From NCBI GenBank assembly GCA_938005675.1, contig CALKXH010000093.1, forward strand, positions 22,092 through 86,091: a stretch of DNA of 64,000 nucleotides, given 5' to 3'. A model generated the notes under the pieces. The model did not search any database, had not been told where the DNA came from, and was given only the letters and a program-made list of their open reading frames with translations. Origin of the DNA: an uncultured Anaerolineae bacterium (GTDB lineage: Bacteria > Chloroflexota > Anaerolineae > Aggregatilineales > UBA2796). Shown piece by piece: positions 7,905-16,331 of this stretch (position 1 is the stretch's first letter; each line of letters begins with the position of its first letter). The position numbers and the translations under genes were made by a program.

Positions 7905-9176
7905 CTACCAAGACGGGCGGCTAGGCAGGCGCAAGTTGGCGCGGCTGAGCGCCGCCGAGAGGTTATCGCCGTAGCGCACGAGGTAGGTCGTCACGCCGCC
8001 GATCTCAAGGCAGGCGCGCGTCTCCGAGGCGCTGCGGGCGGGCGTGGCGACCCCGAAACTGTGCGGGTCGATCAGCACCGCCACCACGCGCACGCCCCGC
8101 CGCACTAGGAGCTGCGCCTCCGCCAGCCAGTCGTCGCCCATATCGGCGCTGATCAAGATGGCGATGGCGCCGCGCGTCAGTTGATGGTTCTCTAGGGCGA
8201 TCAGCTGGGCGAAGGGCAGGTCGCCCTCGACTTTGGCGAGCGCCAACGCCTCCAGAATGCGGGTGAGCTGCCGCCCGCCCCGATCCGGCTGCAGGACGTT
8301 GCGCCTCGGCGTGTGGGCGATGAAGCCGAGCGAGCGCTCCTTGATCAGGAAATGCGCGCTGATCGAGGCGGCGATGGCGATGGCGTACTCGGCGCTATCG
8401 GGCGGCAGGTACAGCTCGCCGGGCGCCACGCCGCCCGTATCGAAGGGGCGCGCCACGCGCGCCGCCGCGTTCAGATCGAGCAGCACCCACAACTCCGAGA
8501 GCGGGTCGAGCTCGAATTCCTTGACGATCAGCCTATCGCGGCGGGCGGTGCTGCGCCAATGGATGCGATTGAACGAGTCGCCGGGCGCGTAGTCGCGAAT
8601 GCCCGCCGCGTTGGTGGTCACGAAGTAGGCGCGTTGGCGTTGCGCCTCGCCGCCCGAAAGCACGCCGCCCTCAGGCGCAAAGTCCGCCAACGGCACAATC
8701 GCCGGGTAGACCAGCACGCTGGAGGTGGCGGGCAGCTCACGCGCCAATTGAAAGAAGCCGAACGGATCGCCGCTGGCGAGGGTCAAGCCGCCCAGTTGAA
8801 ACTCGCCGCGCAGCAGACAGGGCGTGTGAACCGACCAGCGAAAAGCGCCGTAGGGCGCCAAGGGCGGCACGACGATGCCGACGCGATGATCGGGCAGGCT
8901 GCTGTGATCGCGCACCTCCAGCCACAGCTTGGGGAGGGGGCTGCGGCTCTGCAGAGTCAGGTATTCATCGAGCGTCTTGCCGACTTGCGTGCGGCGCGCG
9001 CGCGTGTTGCGGGCGATGCGCACGCCGCTCAGGTTCAGGCGCGCCCACAGCCAGGCGAGGATCAGCAAGATCAGCAGCAAGTAGCCCAGATTGAAGAAAA
9101 ACGTCCGTCCGGTTGCCAAGCCGCCGATGAAGGCGAGGATGATCAGGCTGTGGATGGCGTTACGCCGTCTTGCCAT
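7905..9176 (-). CDS. DUF58 domain membrane protein
   Basis: 423 residues. Two hydrophobic helices near the N-terminus (about 9-22 and 29-46) and a cytoplasmic-side DUF58 core with the family signature IRDYAPGDSFNRIHWRSTAR (193-212), followed by RLIVKEFE. The region after it resembles a von Willebrand A-like fold. DUF58 proteins usually accompany MoxR ATPases and transglutaminase-like proteins; neither is nearby here. The start overlaps the end of the glycosyltransferase gene by 17 bp, so it is the third gene of the upp operon. The two genes ending at 7904 and 7905 are tail to tail through TAGCTA. Confidence 0.87.
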   Translation of the reverse strand: MARRRNAIHSLIILAFIGGLATGRTFFFNLGYLLLILLILAWLWARLNLSGVRIARNTRARRTQVGKTLDEYLTLQSRSPLPKLWLEVRDHSSLPDHRVGIVVPPLAPYGAFRWSVHTPCLLRGEFQLGGLTLASGDPFGFFQLARELPATSSVLVYPAIVPLADFAPEGGVLSGGEAQRQRAYFVTTNAAGIRDYAPGDSFNRIHWRSTARRDRLIVKEFELDPLSELWVLLDLNAAARVARPFDTGGVAPGELYLPPDSAEYAIAIAASISAHFLIKERSLGFIAHTPRRNVLQPDRGGRQLTRILEALALAKVEGDLPFAQLIALENHQLTRGAIAILISADMGDDWLAEAQLLVRRGVRVVAVLIDPHSFGVATPARSASETRACLEIGGVTTYLVRYGDNLSAALSRANLRLPSRPSW

Positions 9177-10557
9177 GCTGTCCCCGTGAGCTGCGCAGCC
9201 GCTCGAACGCCCACAGCGCCGCGAACGCCGAGAAGAGAAAGAGCAGCGGATCGGTCGGGACGCGATAGCGCGTCGCTGGGATGTAAATGACGTAGAAAGC
9301 AGTCATGGCGAGCTGGGCGAACCAAATCAGCGAGACCTCCCGCCATCGGCGCAGGCTGAGCGCGATCCCGCTCAGGGCGAGCAGCAGGAGCGCGCCGAAA
9401 TACAGCCGATGCACCCAACGCCCGATCAGGTCGAAGAGCGGCTCGGAGTAGGCGGCGACCGGATCGTCGGCGCCGATGGTGACGGGCGCGAAAGATTCGC
9501 CGCCCTCCGTTCGGAAGCGCAGCGCGCCGTCTGAATTGAGGAAGGGCTGGGCGCCGACTATCGGGTTGCGCATCGGGAAGACGTCCACGCTCCAATAGGC
9601 GAGGAATTTGACCCATAGCAGCTCTGGGATGTCCTGCGGGTTCTGGCGCAGGTAGGCGAAGGCGAGCTGGTAGAGGTCGTCGTTGGCAAGGCGCGTATCC
9701 TCCGTGCGCAAGGGCGCCTCAGGTCTGATCCACTGCGGATGATAGCCCGCCCGCACCAGCGGGATGGTCAGCGGATTGTTGCCGAACCAGAAGTTCATGC
9801 CGCCGTTGGTAGCGATCGGCACGAAAGCGCCGTAGACCTGATGCGTCCACGCCAGCCACGGGGCGACCAGCAGCGCGCTCACGGCGGCGACGGGCAGCAG
9901 ACGGCGCGCCGCCTCCCACAGGTTCAGGCGGAATAAGAACCACAGCGCCGCGAGCGGCGCCAACGGCACGATCACTGGGCGGGTCAGGGCGGCGAGCGCC
10001 AAGAACGCCCCGCCCAGCACCCCCATAGCCAGGCTGCGCCGCTCCCGCAGCCGCACAACGCACCACAGGAAGCCGTGCATCAGCGCCATGAAGAGCGGCG
10101 TATCGATCAGGGTCAAGTTTTGGAAGATCAGATACGGGTAGAGCGCGTAGGCGAAGCCCGCCAACACGCCGACCCGCCAATCGAACAGCCGTGCCCCGAT
10201 CCCGATCAGGAAATAGATCGAGAGGCAATCCAGCAGGGTGTGAAACAAGCCGACCTGCCAGTAGCCGCGCCCGAAGAGCGCGTAGACAGCCGCCAAGACG
10301 TAGCTATAGAGCGGCGGGATGGCGGCATCGGGCGCGCCCGCCACCCTGCCATAGACGCCGGTGGTGAGCAGATTTTGCGCGTAGGCGTCGTACGCCTCCG
10401 AGCCGTGAATCGCGCCGCTCTGCTCGAAGGCGAAGACCGACGGGAAGGCGATCAGGACGGCGAGACGCGCGACGAGACACGTCAGCAGCGCCGCGCTCAG
10501 CCACCAGAGCCGCCCCGCCTCGCCTCGCAGACCTGCCACGCCCGCTTGAGCCGTCAT
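9160..10557 (-). CDS. GT39-type membrane glycosyltransferase (PMT/ArnT-like)
   Basis: 465 residues with about ten predicted membrane helices. The first extracytoplasmic loop contains GSEAYDAYAQNLLTTG, the acidic pair expected for polyprenyl-phosphate-sugar-dependent glycosyltransferases, and later membrane segments include RLFDWRVGVLAGFAYALYPY and LALAALTRPVIVPLAPLAAL. A large extracytoplasmic loop lies at about 250-380. Such enzymes move sugars from a lipid-linked donor to proteins or lipids on the outer face. It starts 3 bp after the upp stop and runs into the DUF58 gene. A role in glycosylating the Thr/Pro-rich surface proteins is possible but unproven. Confidence 0.8.
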   Translation of the reverse strand: MTAQAGVAGLRGEAGRLWWLSAALLTCLVARLAVLIAFPSVFAFEQSGAIHGSEAYDAYAQNLLTTGVYGRVAGAPDAAIPPLYSYVLAAVYALFGRGYWQVGLFHTLLDCLSIYFLIGIGARLFDWRVGVLAGFAYALYPYLIFQNLTLIDTPLFMALMHGFLWCVVRLRERRSLAMGVLGGAFLALAALTRPVIVPLAPLAALWFLFRLNLWEAARRLLPVAAVSALLVAPWLAWTHQVYGAFVPIATNGGMNFWFGNNPLTIPLVRAGYHPQWIRPEAPLRTEDTRLANDDLYQLAFAYLRQNPQDIPELLWVKFLAYWSVDVFPMRNPIVGAQPFLNSDGALRFRTEGGESFAPVTIGADDPVAAYSEPLFDLIGRWVHRLYFGALLLLALSGIALSLRRWREVSLIWFAQLAMTAFYVIYIPATRYRVPTDPLLFLFSAFAALWAFERLRSSRGQHGKTA

Positions 10558-10560
10558 GCC

Positions 10561-11187
10561 TCAGCCCGTCCCAAATTGGCGGTCGCCGGCGTCGCCCAAG
10601 CCCGGCACGATGAAGCCGATCTCGTTCAGGCGCTCGTCCAGCGCCGCGAGGTGGATCGGCACGTTCGGGTGCGCCTCAGAGAGCGCCCTGACGCCCTCCG
10701 GCGCCCCGATGATGCCCACGAACTTGATGCGGCTGACGCCCCAACGCTTCAGGATGTCTACCGCCGCCACCGCCGAGCCGCCCGTCGCCAGCATCGGGTC
10801 TAGCACAAGGCAGACCTGCACGCGCGGCTCGACGGGCAACTTGTTGTAGTACTCGACCGGGCGCAGCGTCTTCTCATCGCGGTAAATGCCCAAATGCCAG
10901 ACCTCAGCGTGCGGGATCAAGTCCCAGACGCCTTCGACCATGCCCAAGCCGGCTCGCAAAATCGGCACCAAGCCGACCCCATCCGTCAATTGGGCGCCCT
11001 CCGCCACGCCCATCGGCGTCTGCACGCGCAAAGGACTCAGGCGCAGGTCGGCGGTCGCCTCGTAGCACAGCAGCGCGGCAAGTTCGCGCACCAATTGGCG
11101 GAATTTGGGCGGCTCGGTGGCGCTATCGCGCAGGAGGGTGAGCTTGTGCTGGATGAGCGGATGAGCGGTTATGTGCAAGTTGGGCAT
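10561..11187 (-). CDS. upp: Uracil phosphoribosyltransferase
   Basis: 208 residues, the usual size. It converts uracil and PRPP to UMP in pyrimidine salvage. The start is set at [16 protein letters not shown], the conserved family N-terminus, not at an upstream in-frame ATG (11277). The PRPP loop is [20 protein letters not shown] (127-146), the [14 protein letters not shown] segment is at 70-83, and the C-terminal uracil-binding end [13 protein letters not shown] is intact. It is the first gene of a three-gene minus-strand operon with the glycosyltransferase and DUF58 genes and is divergent from icd. Confidence 0.95.
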   Translation of the reverse strand: MPNLHITAHPLIQHKLTLLRDSATEPPKFRQLVRELAALLCYEATADLRLSPLRVQTPMGVAEGAQLTDGVGLVPILRAGLGMVEGVWDLIPHAEVWHLGIYRDEKTLRPVEYYNKLPVEPRVQVCLVLDPMLATGGSAVAAVDILKRWGVSRIKFVGIIGAPEGVRALSEAHPNVPIHLAALDERLNEIGFIVPGLGDAGDRQFGTG

Positions 11188-11260
11188 ACGGCGCGTTTTC
11201 CTTGTCCCGAAGCGCCCTGAGATTGTAGCGCCGCAAGCGAGCCACGTCAATGCGCTGGAG

Positions 11261-11289
11261 TTGTGCTGCGCCCGCACATCGGCTAGAAT
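11261..11289 (+). promoter_or_regulatory. Promoter of icd
   Basis: TTGTGC (11261-11266), 17-bp spacer, TAGAAT (11284-11289), giving a leader of about 60 nt before the icd ATG at 11356. Confidence 0.6.
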
Positions 11290-11355
11290 TGGGCGCAGTG
11301 AGCATCATCCAGAGCAAACGCGCAGCCTTGGCGCGCTCAGAAAGGTATCACGCGA

Positions 11356-12807
11356 ATGTCCCAGACTGTCCCGATTACGGTTGCTTACGGCGATGGCATC
11401 GGTCCGGAGATCATGGAAGCCTGCCTGTTCATCCTCAAAGAGGCGGGCGCCCGCATCGAGATTGAGACGATTGAGATCGGCGAGAAAGTCTACCTGCGCG
11501 GCAACCCGGCTGGCATCGAGCCGAGCGCGTGGGAGTCGTTGCGGCGCACGCGCGTCTTCTACAAAGCGCCGATCACCACGCCGCAAGGCGGCGGCTTCAA
11601 GTCGCTCAACGTCACCGCCCGCAAGACGCTTGGTCTGTACGCCAACGTGCGCCCGTGCGTCGCTTACGACCCGTTTGTGCGCACCAAGCATCCCGGCATG
11701 GATATCGTGATCGTGCGCGAGAACGAGGAAGACCTCTACGCCGGCATCGAGCATCGCCAGACCGACGAGGTCTACCAGTGCCTGAAGCTGATCACGCGCC
11801 CCGGCTCGGAGAAGATCATCCGCTACGCCTTCGAGTACGCCCGCCAAAACGGTCGCCGCAAAGTGACCGCCTTCACCAAAGATAACATCATGAAGATGAC
11901 CGACGGCTTGTTCCATCGCGTCTTCGATGAGATCGGCGCCGAGTACCCCGACATCGAGAAAGAGCATTGGATCGTGGACATCGGCGCCGCGAAGATGGCG
12001 GATACGCCTGAGGCGTTCGATGTGATCGTGCTGCCGAACCTGTACGGCGATATCCTCTCCGACGTGGCGGCGCAGATCGCCGGCTCGGTCGGCTTGGCGG
12101 GCTCCGCCAACATCGGCACGCAAGCCGCCATGTTCGAGGCGATTCACGGCTCCGCGCCGCGCCGCGCCGGTCAGAATCTAGCCAATCCGTCGGGCTTGCT
12201 GCTGGGCGGCGTGATGATGCTGGTTCACATCGGGCAGCCCGACGTGGCGGAGCGCGTCCACAACGCGTGGTTAGCCACCATCGAAGACGGCTACCACACC
12301 TACGATATCTACAAGGAGGGCGTCAGCCGCGAGAAGGTCGGCACGCGCGAGTTCGCCCAGAAAGTCGTGGAGCATCTGGGCAAGAAGCCGCAGCAGCTCA
12401 AGGCGGTCACTTACTCGGCAGCCAGCAGCATGACCAAAGCCGCCGAAGTCGACTTGAGCCGCCCGCCCGCCCGCAAGGAGCTAGTCGGCGTGGACGTCTT
12501 CGTGCATTGGCGCGAGCGCGATCCGAACAAGCTCGGCGAGGCGCTCAAGGCGCTGGGCGAGGAAGGGCTGCCCCTCTCGATGATCAGCAATCGCGGGCAG
12601 AAAGTCTACCCCGACGGCTTGCCGGAGACCTTCTGCGTCGATCATTGGCGTTGTCGCTTCCTCTCGCCCAATAAGACGCCCATCTCCCACCAGCAGATCA
12701 TCAGCCTGCTCGGTCGGGTGGCAGCTGCCGGCTACGACTTCATCAAGACTGAGAACCTCTACACCTTCGACGGCGAGGAAGGCTTCTCGCGCGGGCAGGG
12801 CGAGTAG
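11356..12807 (+). CDS. icd: Isocitrate dehydrogenase, NADP-type, with C-terminal extension
   Basis: 483 residues. It oxidises isocitrate to 2-oxoglutarate in the TCA cycle. The isocitrate site is clear: FKSLNVTARKT (Ser83, Asn85, Arg89) plus Arg99 and Arg121; Mg-binding aspartates are in NLYGDILSD (232, 236). The cofactor loop is HGSAPRRAG (Arg269-Arg270), where NAD enzymes have acidic residues, so NADP is inferred. The extra C-terminal domain (about 340-483) matches the longer thermophile/Rickettsia-type enzymes of about 480-500 residues. It has its own promoter and terminator-like hairpin and stands alone. Confidence 0.93.
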   Translation: MSQTVPITVAYGDGIGPEIMEACLFILKEAGARIEIETIEIGEKVYLRGNPAGIEPSAWESLRRTRVFYKAPITTPQGGGFKSLNVTARKTLGLYANVRPCVAYDPFVRTKHPGMDIVIVRENEEDLYAGIEHRQTDEVYQCLKLITRPGSEKIIRYAFEYARQNGRRKVTAFTKDNIMKMTDGLFHRVFDEIGAEYPDIEKEHWIVDIGAAKMADTPEAFDVIVLPNLYGDILSDVAAQIAGSVGLAGSANIGTQAAMFEAIHGSAPRRAGQNLANPSGLLLGGVMMLVHIGQPDVAERVHNAWLATIEDGYHTYDIYKEGVSREKVGTREFAQKVVEHLGKKPQQLKAVTYSAASSMTKAAEVDLSRPPARKELVGVDVFVHWRERDPNKLGEALKALGEEGLPLSMISNRGQKVYPDGLPETFCVDHWRCRFLSPNKTPISHQQIISLLGRVAAAGYDFIKTENLYTFDGEEGFSRGQGE

Positions 12808-12823
12808 CCCGCCCCAGACCTGT

Positions 12824-12853
12824 GGCGGATGTCACAAACTTATGACGTCCGCC
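12824..12853 (+). terminator. Hairpin after icd
   Basis: An 11-bp stem (12824-12834 with 12843-12853, one T-G wobble, 8-nt loop) lies 16 bp after the icd stop. The downstream sequence is C-rich and lacks a T-run. Confidence 0.55.
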
Positions 12854-12948
12854 GCCCTCTTCCCGCGCTGACCCGCACAGCAAGCCGCTAAACGCCCCTC
12901 AGGGCGCGCGCGCAAGGCAACAATTTTGCAACGTCCCCGCCCAGCGGA

Positions 12949-12976
12949 TTGACAGCTGGGCGAGGCGCTTTATAAT
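12949..12976 (+). promoter_or_regulatory. Near-consensus sigma-70 promoter
   Basis: TTGACA (12949-12954), 16-bp spacer, TATAAT (12971-12976): both hexamers are perfect consensus, the strongest promoter in the window. Start of transcription is expected near 12983, about 245 nt ahead of the decarboxylase-like gene. Confidence 0.85.
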
Positions 12977-12982
12977 GCCCGC

Positions 12983-13160
12983 ACTATCGTTGGCGAGTTG
13001 AACGGGCTGTATGTTCGCCCATGTAACACGGTCACAGCTGACCACTCACGCTCAGCACGCCGTCGGCACGCGCCGCGCGGCGAAGCTGAACACTCCCCAC
13101 GCCTAGCGCTCAGGCTGCCTCGCTCCGTGCAACGCCGCCGCGCAAAAGCGTGGCGGTTTT
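12983..13160 (+). ncRNA. Structured leader RNA with terminator/antiterminator layout (candidate riboswitch or attenuator)
   Basis: The transcript from the 12949-12976 promoter would fold into a 5' hairpin (GGC 12992-12994 and GAAC 13000-13003 pairing with GTTC-GCC 13013-13019), a tetraloop hairpin GGTCA-CAGC-TGACC (13030-13043), a long hairpin (TCAGC 13052-13056 plus CGCCG 13058-13062 with CGGCG 13078-13082 plus GCTGA 13085-13089), and an intrinsic terminator (13135-13160). GCGCGGCG at 13075-13082, inside the long hairpin, is an exact complement of CGCCGCGC at 13136-13143, the left arm of the terminator, so two exclusive folds are possible. I match no known riboswitch class. It could instead be a free small RNA of about 178 nt. 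Confidence 0.55.
13135..13160 (+). terminator. Intrinsic terminator inside the leader
   Basis: A 9-bp GC-rich stem (13135-13143 with 13148-13156, one G-T pair, AAAA loop) followed directly by TTTT. It lies 67 bp before the start codon of the gene it would control. Confidence 0.75.
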
Positions 13161-13227
13161 CGCTTGCCCAATCATCGGATTTGGCGACGACGGGGTCGCC
13201 GTTGCATGTGAGTTTTGAGGAGAGGAA

Positions 13228-14628
13228 ATGAGCGCACTCCCGCGCACCGAGACACTGCCCCTGCCCTTGATTGAGTCGCCCGCTTTGCCCGCGGGCTACC
13301 GAGTCATCGATGGTCGCTTGTTCTACCGCGATCTGGACGTGCTGGCGCTCGTTGAGCGCCCCGTCTTTGTGAACGGACGGCTCGAGCGTCCCGCCATGCC
13401 GCTCTACGTGCGCCGCTTGAGCGCCCTGCGCGAGAATTACGCCTCTCTGCGCGCCGCCTTCGCCGCGGCGAGGGCGCAGGTCGGCTACCCGCGCGAGATG
13501 CTGATCGCCTATGCCAGCAAAGCCAATCCATCGGCGCCCGTCGTCAAGACCTTGCTGGAGGCGGGCGCTGCTTACGAGTGTTCGTCGGCGTTTGACGTGG
13601 ACATCGTGCGCCACGCGGCGGCAAACGGCTGGCTAGATCGCGCCCGCCCGATCTTGGCGAACGGCTTCAAGCTCCCGCGCTACGCCGAGGCGCTCCTGCG
13701 CTTGCGCGCCGAGGGCTTCCAGAACATCCTGCCCATCTTTGACGATCTGGAGGAGATCGAGCTGTTCGCCGCGGCGGGCTTGCCCTTTGAGGTCGGCTTG
13801 CGGGCGCGCACCCTCTCGGAGCAGCCCAATCGCTTCGGCATGGACGCTCCGACCTTGCGCCGCGCTGCGGAGCGCCTCGCCGCCCTGCCGCACCTGCGCC
13901 TGACCACCTATCACGCCATGCAGACCGTCTCGGCGGCGCGCGGCTTGAGCTATCAGAATGGGCTGATTCACAGCTTGCGCGGCTATGCGGCGCTCTGGCG
14001 GCTCGCCCCGACCCTCAGCCGCTTCAATTTGGGCGGCGGCTTGCCCGCCCGCTTCAGCGGCATGAACTTCGAGGCGTGGTGGCGCCAGACGCTCGGCACG
14101 ATCATGGCGGTCTGCGCCGAAGAGGGCGTGCCCGTCCCTGAGCTGATCGTCGAGACGGGGCGCTACATGGTGCAGGATCACGCCATGCGGCTCTTCAAGG
14201 TGGTCAAGACGCGCGCGGGCAGCGATGGCGTGCCGTACTACATCGTCGAGGGCAGCATCATGAGCAATTTCCCGGATGCGTGGGCGCTGGGCGAGCCTTT
14301 CACCGTCCTGCCAGTGAACAACTGGGAAGGCGAGTTCGTGCGGGCGCGCTTGGCGGGCTTGACCTGCGATCATGACGACGTCTACCCGACTCGTCGGATG
14401 GAGGCTGAGCCGCTGCTGCTGCCCGCCAAGGCTGAGGGCTTGATCGTCGGCTTTTTTGAGTGCGGCGCCTACCAAGAGACGCTCGGCGGGCGGCGCGGGG
14501 CGCATCACTGCCTGCTGCCGGAGGGCGGCGAGCTGATCCTCGATGAAGAGGCGGACGGCGTGAGCCTGTTGCGCTACGCCGACGGGCAGGATGCGCCCGC
14601 CATGCTGGGCGCGCTCGGCTACGGCTGA
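13228..14628 (+). CDS. PLP-dependent decarboxylase, fold type III, arginine-decarboxylase-like
   Basis: 466 residues. It has an alanine-racemase-like barrel with the PLP lysine in AYASKANPSAP (Lys98), a phosphate-binding FNLGGGLPARFSG loop near 270, and a C-terminal beta domain. ECGAYQETLGG with a following AHHCLLPE resembles the end of biosynthetic arginine decarboxylase rather than diaminopimelate decarboxylase, yet the protein lacks the length (about 630 residues) of SpeA. Likely products are agmatine or another polyamine precursor; lysine, ornithine or diaminopimelate as substrate cannot be excluded. It has a strong promoter and a terminator-bearing leader, so its expression is probably riboregulated. 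Confidence 0.75.
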   Translation: MSALPRTETLPLPLIESPALPAGYRVIDGRLFYRDLDVLALVERPVFVNGRLERPAMPLYVRRLSALRENYASLRAAFAAARAQVGYPREMLIAYASKANPSAPVVKTLLEAGAAYECSSAFDVDIVRHAAANGWLDRARPILANGFKLPRYAEALLRLRAEGFQNILPIFDDLEEIELFAAAGLPFEVGLRARTLSEQPNRFGMDAPTLRRAAERLAALPHLRLTTYHAMQTVSAARGLSYQNGLIHSLRGYAALWRLAPTLSRFNLGGGLPARFSGMNFEAWWRQTLGTIMAVCAEEGVPVPELIVETGRYMVQDHAMRLFKVVKTRAGSDGVPYYIVEGSIMSNFPDAWALGEPFTVLPVNNWEGEFVRARLAGLTCDHDDVYPTRRMEAEPLLLPAKAEGLIVGFFECGAYQETLGGRRGAHHCLLPEGGELILDEEADGVSLLRYADGQDAPAMLGALGYG

Positions 14629-14631
14629 GCG

Positions 14632-15204
14632 CTACGCGCCCTGCCAGGGCGAGCGGGTCGGCGTGAGGGGGCGCGGCGTGACGGTCGGCAGGGGCGTGGG
14701 CGTGGGCGAGGGCGTGAAGGTCGCTGAGGGGCGCGGCGTGGCGCTTGGGCGCGGCGTCGGGTTGACGGCGGCGATCACGCTCTGATGCATGTAGGCGCTG
14801 CGCGGGATCGGGTCATTCGGATACAAATTGACCTCATACCACTCCGGCGCCTCCGCCGCCCTGCCATAGACGCAAATGCGGTTGCCTTGATAGGGCATGG
14901 CGAGGGTCTCGCAGCGCTCGGAGGGGCATTCGCGCACGCGGGCGCGCACCGCCGTGACGTAGAACTCGAAGCAGGGGCGCGCCGTCGGCTGGACGCCGAA
15001 GATCAGGTTCATGGGCGGCACCTCGAAGGTGCGGGTCGGGCGCAGGGTGACGGTCGCGGCGGCAGTGGCGGTGGCGGGCGCCGTGATGTTGCCCGCCGTG
15101 CTGAGGAATTGGAGCGCGCCTTGCCACAAAAAGTAGCCGCCGAAGACGATCAGCGCCGCCATGATCGCGGCTTGCCACGCCGAGCCGCCTCGCTCTCGGT
15201 ACAT
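14632..15204 (-). CDS. Membrane-anchored SH3-like domain protein with Pro/Thr tail
   Basis: 190 residues. One membrane helix (about 10-36), a short Thr-rich spacer, a small domain with paired cysteines (RVRECPSERCETLAMPYQGN, then ICVYGRA) that resembles a bacterial SH3 module, and a tail of repeated PRPSATP/PTPTPLPT units. SH3 modules of this type bind cell-wall peptides or glycans. It lies 15 bp after mtnA on the same strand and is probably cotranscribed, with no obvious functional link. The SH3 assignment rests on pattern similarity only. Confidence 0.6.
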   Translation of the reverse strand: MYRERGGSAWQAAIMAALIVFGGYFLWQGALQFLSTAGNITAPATATAAATVTLRPTRTFEVPPMNLIFGVQPTARPCFEFYVTAVRARVRECPSERCETLAMPYQGNRICVYGRAAEAPEWYEVNLYPNDPIPRSAYMHQSVIAAVNPTPRPSATPRPSATFTPSPTPTPLPTVTPRPLTPTRSPWQGA

Positions 15205-15219
15205 ACGTTTCTTGCTCCG

Positions 15220-16287
15220 CTAGACTGTCCTTTCGTTCAGGCGCGCCGCCAACTCCGCCAAGCGCTCGGCGAAGGGCGGGCGCAACACGCCGTACTCAGT
15301 GATGATGGCGCTGATGTACTCGTGCGGCGTCACATCGAAGGCGGGATTCGCCGCCGTCGCGCCCTCAGGGGCGATGCGCACGCCGTTGATGGCGGTGACT
15401 TCCTCGGCGCTCCGCTCCTCGATCTCGATCAGGTCGCCGTGCGCGAGGCTCAGATCGATGCTCGACCAAGGCGCCGCCACGTAGAACGGCACGTTGTGCG
15501 CCCGCGCTACAATCGCCAAGTTGTACGTGCCGATCTTGTTGGCGACGTCGCCGTTAGCGGCGATGCGGTCGGCGCCGACGAGGCACAGATCGACGCCGCC
15601 GCGCCGCATGAAATATCCTGAGGCGCCATCGGCGATGATCGTGTGCGGGATGCCCAGTTGGAGCAGCTCCCAGCTGGTCAGTTTGGCGCCCTGCAAGCGC
15701 GGACGGGTCTCGTCGACCAGCACGTGCAGCTGCTTGCCTTGCTCATGCGCCGAGCGAATCACGCCTAGCGCCGTCCCCCAGTGGACGGTCGCCAGGCTGC
15801 CGGTGTTGCAGTGATGGATGATGGTGGCGCGCTCTGGCACGAGCGCCGCGCCGTATGCGCCGATGCGCTGATTGATCTGCACGTCTGCATCGGCGATCTG
15901 CTGGGCGCGCGCCAACAAAGTGTCCTTGAGCGTTGCCACATCCTGTTCGAGGGCGCTCTGGGCGCTCTTGAGCATCTGCGCCACCGCCCACGCCAAGTTC
16001 ACGGCGGTCGGGCGGGCTTTGCGGAGCAGCTCGGCGGCTTGCTGCAAATCAGCGTAGAGCGCTTGCGAGTCTTGAGCGGCGCTCTGCTGTGCCGCCAGCG
16101 CCATGCCGAAGGCTGCCGCCGCGCCGATGGCGGGCGCGCCGCGCACCACCATCGTCCGAATCGCCTCGGCGACTTGGGCGTAGGTCTGGCAGCGCGCGAT
16201 CTCGAAGGAGTCGGGCAGTTTGCGCTGATCGATCAAGCAGACCTGCCCGTCTTGCCAGAAAACTGTGCGTATCTCAGCCGTGCTCAT
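15220..16287 (-). CDS. mtnA: S-methyl-5-thioribose-1-phosphate isomerase
   Basis: 355 residues, full length. The enzyme converts methylthioribose-1-phosphate to methylthioribulose-1-phosphate in methionine salvage. Active-site residues are present: Cys160 in [12 protein letters not shown] and Asp240 in [18 protein letters not shown]; the VVRGAPAIG substrate loop is at 47-55. eIF2B-alpha-like proteins share this fold, but the Cys-Asp pair supports the isomerase. Polyamine synthesis generates methylthioadenosine, so the decarboxylase-like gene at 13.2 kb is a plausible metabolic neighbour. It is divergent from the TPR gene at 16332. Confidence 0.95.
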   Translation of the reverse strand: MSTAEIRTVFWQDGQVCLIDQRKLPDSFEIARCQTYAQVAEAIRTMVVRGAPAIGAAAAFGMALAAQQSAAQDSQALYADLQQAAELLRKARPTAVNLAWAVAQMLKSAQSALEQDVATLKDTLLARAQQIADADVQINQRIGAYGAALVPERATIIHHCNTGSLATVHWGTALGVIRSAHEQGKQLHVLVDETRPRLQGAKLTSWELLQLGIPHTIIADGASGYFMRRGGVDLCLVGADRIAANGDVANKIGTYNLAIVARAHNVPFYVAAPWSSIDLSLAHGDLIEIEERSAEEVTAINGVRIAPEGATAANPAFDVTPHEYISAIITEYGVLRPPFAERLAELAARLNERTV

Positions 16288-16319
16288 CTCGATTCTGCCT
16301 GTGGTGAGCTGCCTTGCGC

Positions 16320-16325
16320 TATACT
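16320..16325 (+). promoter_or_regulatory. -10 element 6 nt before the start codon (leaderless)
   Basis: TATACT within GCGCTATACT ends 6 nt before the ATG at 16332, with no ribosome site between. This is the geometry of a leaderless transcript. No clear -35 is seen. Confidence 0.5.
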
Positions 16326-16331
16326 GAGCCT

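Larger units (their letters stand above)
12808..13227 (+). other. 420-bp intergenic region with terminator, promoter and leader RNA
   Basis: It contains, in order, an icd 3' hairpin (12824-12853), a near-consensus sigma-70 promoter (12949-12976), a structured leader with its own intrinsic terminator (12983-13160) and a purine-rich ribosome site (GAGGAGAGG) before the ATG at 13228. A TTG-started frame at 12998 shows no protein-like character. Confidence 0.75.

Noticed and set aside
12983..13160. T-box, lysine, SAM, glycine, cobalamin, TPP or guanidine riboswitch
   Set aside because: I looked for their known conserved cores in the leader and did not see them. The class is left open.
12998..13231. 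A 77-codon frame starting with TTG across the leader RNA
   Set aside because: It has no ribosome site, is Arg/His-rich and lies over the hairpins and terminator. It is not a credible leader peptide.
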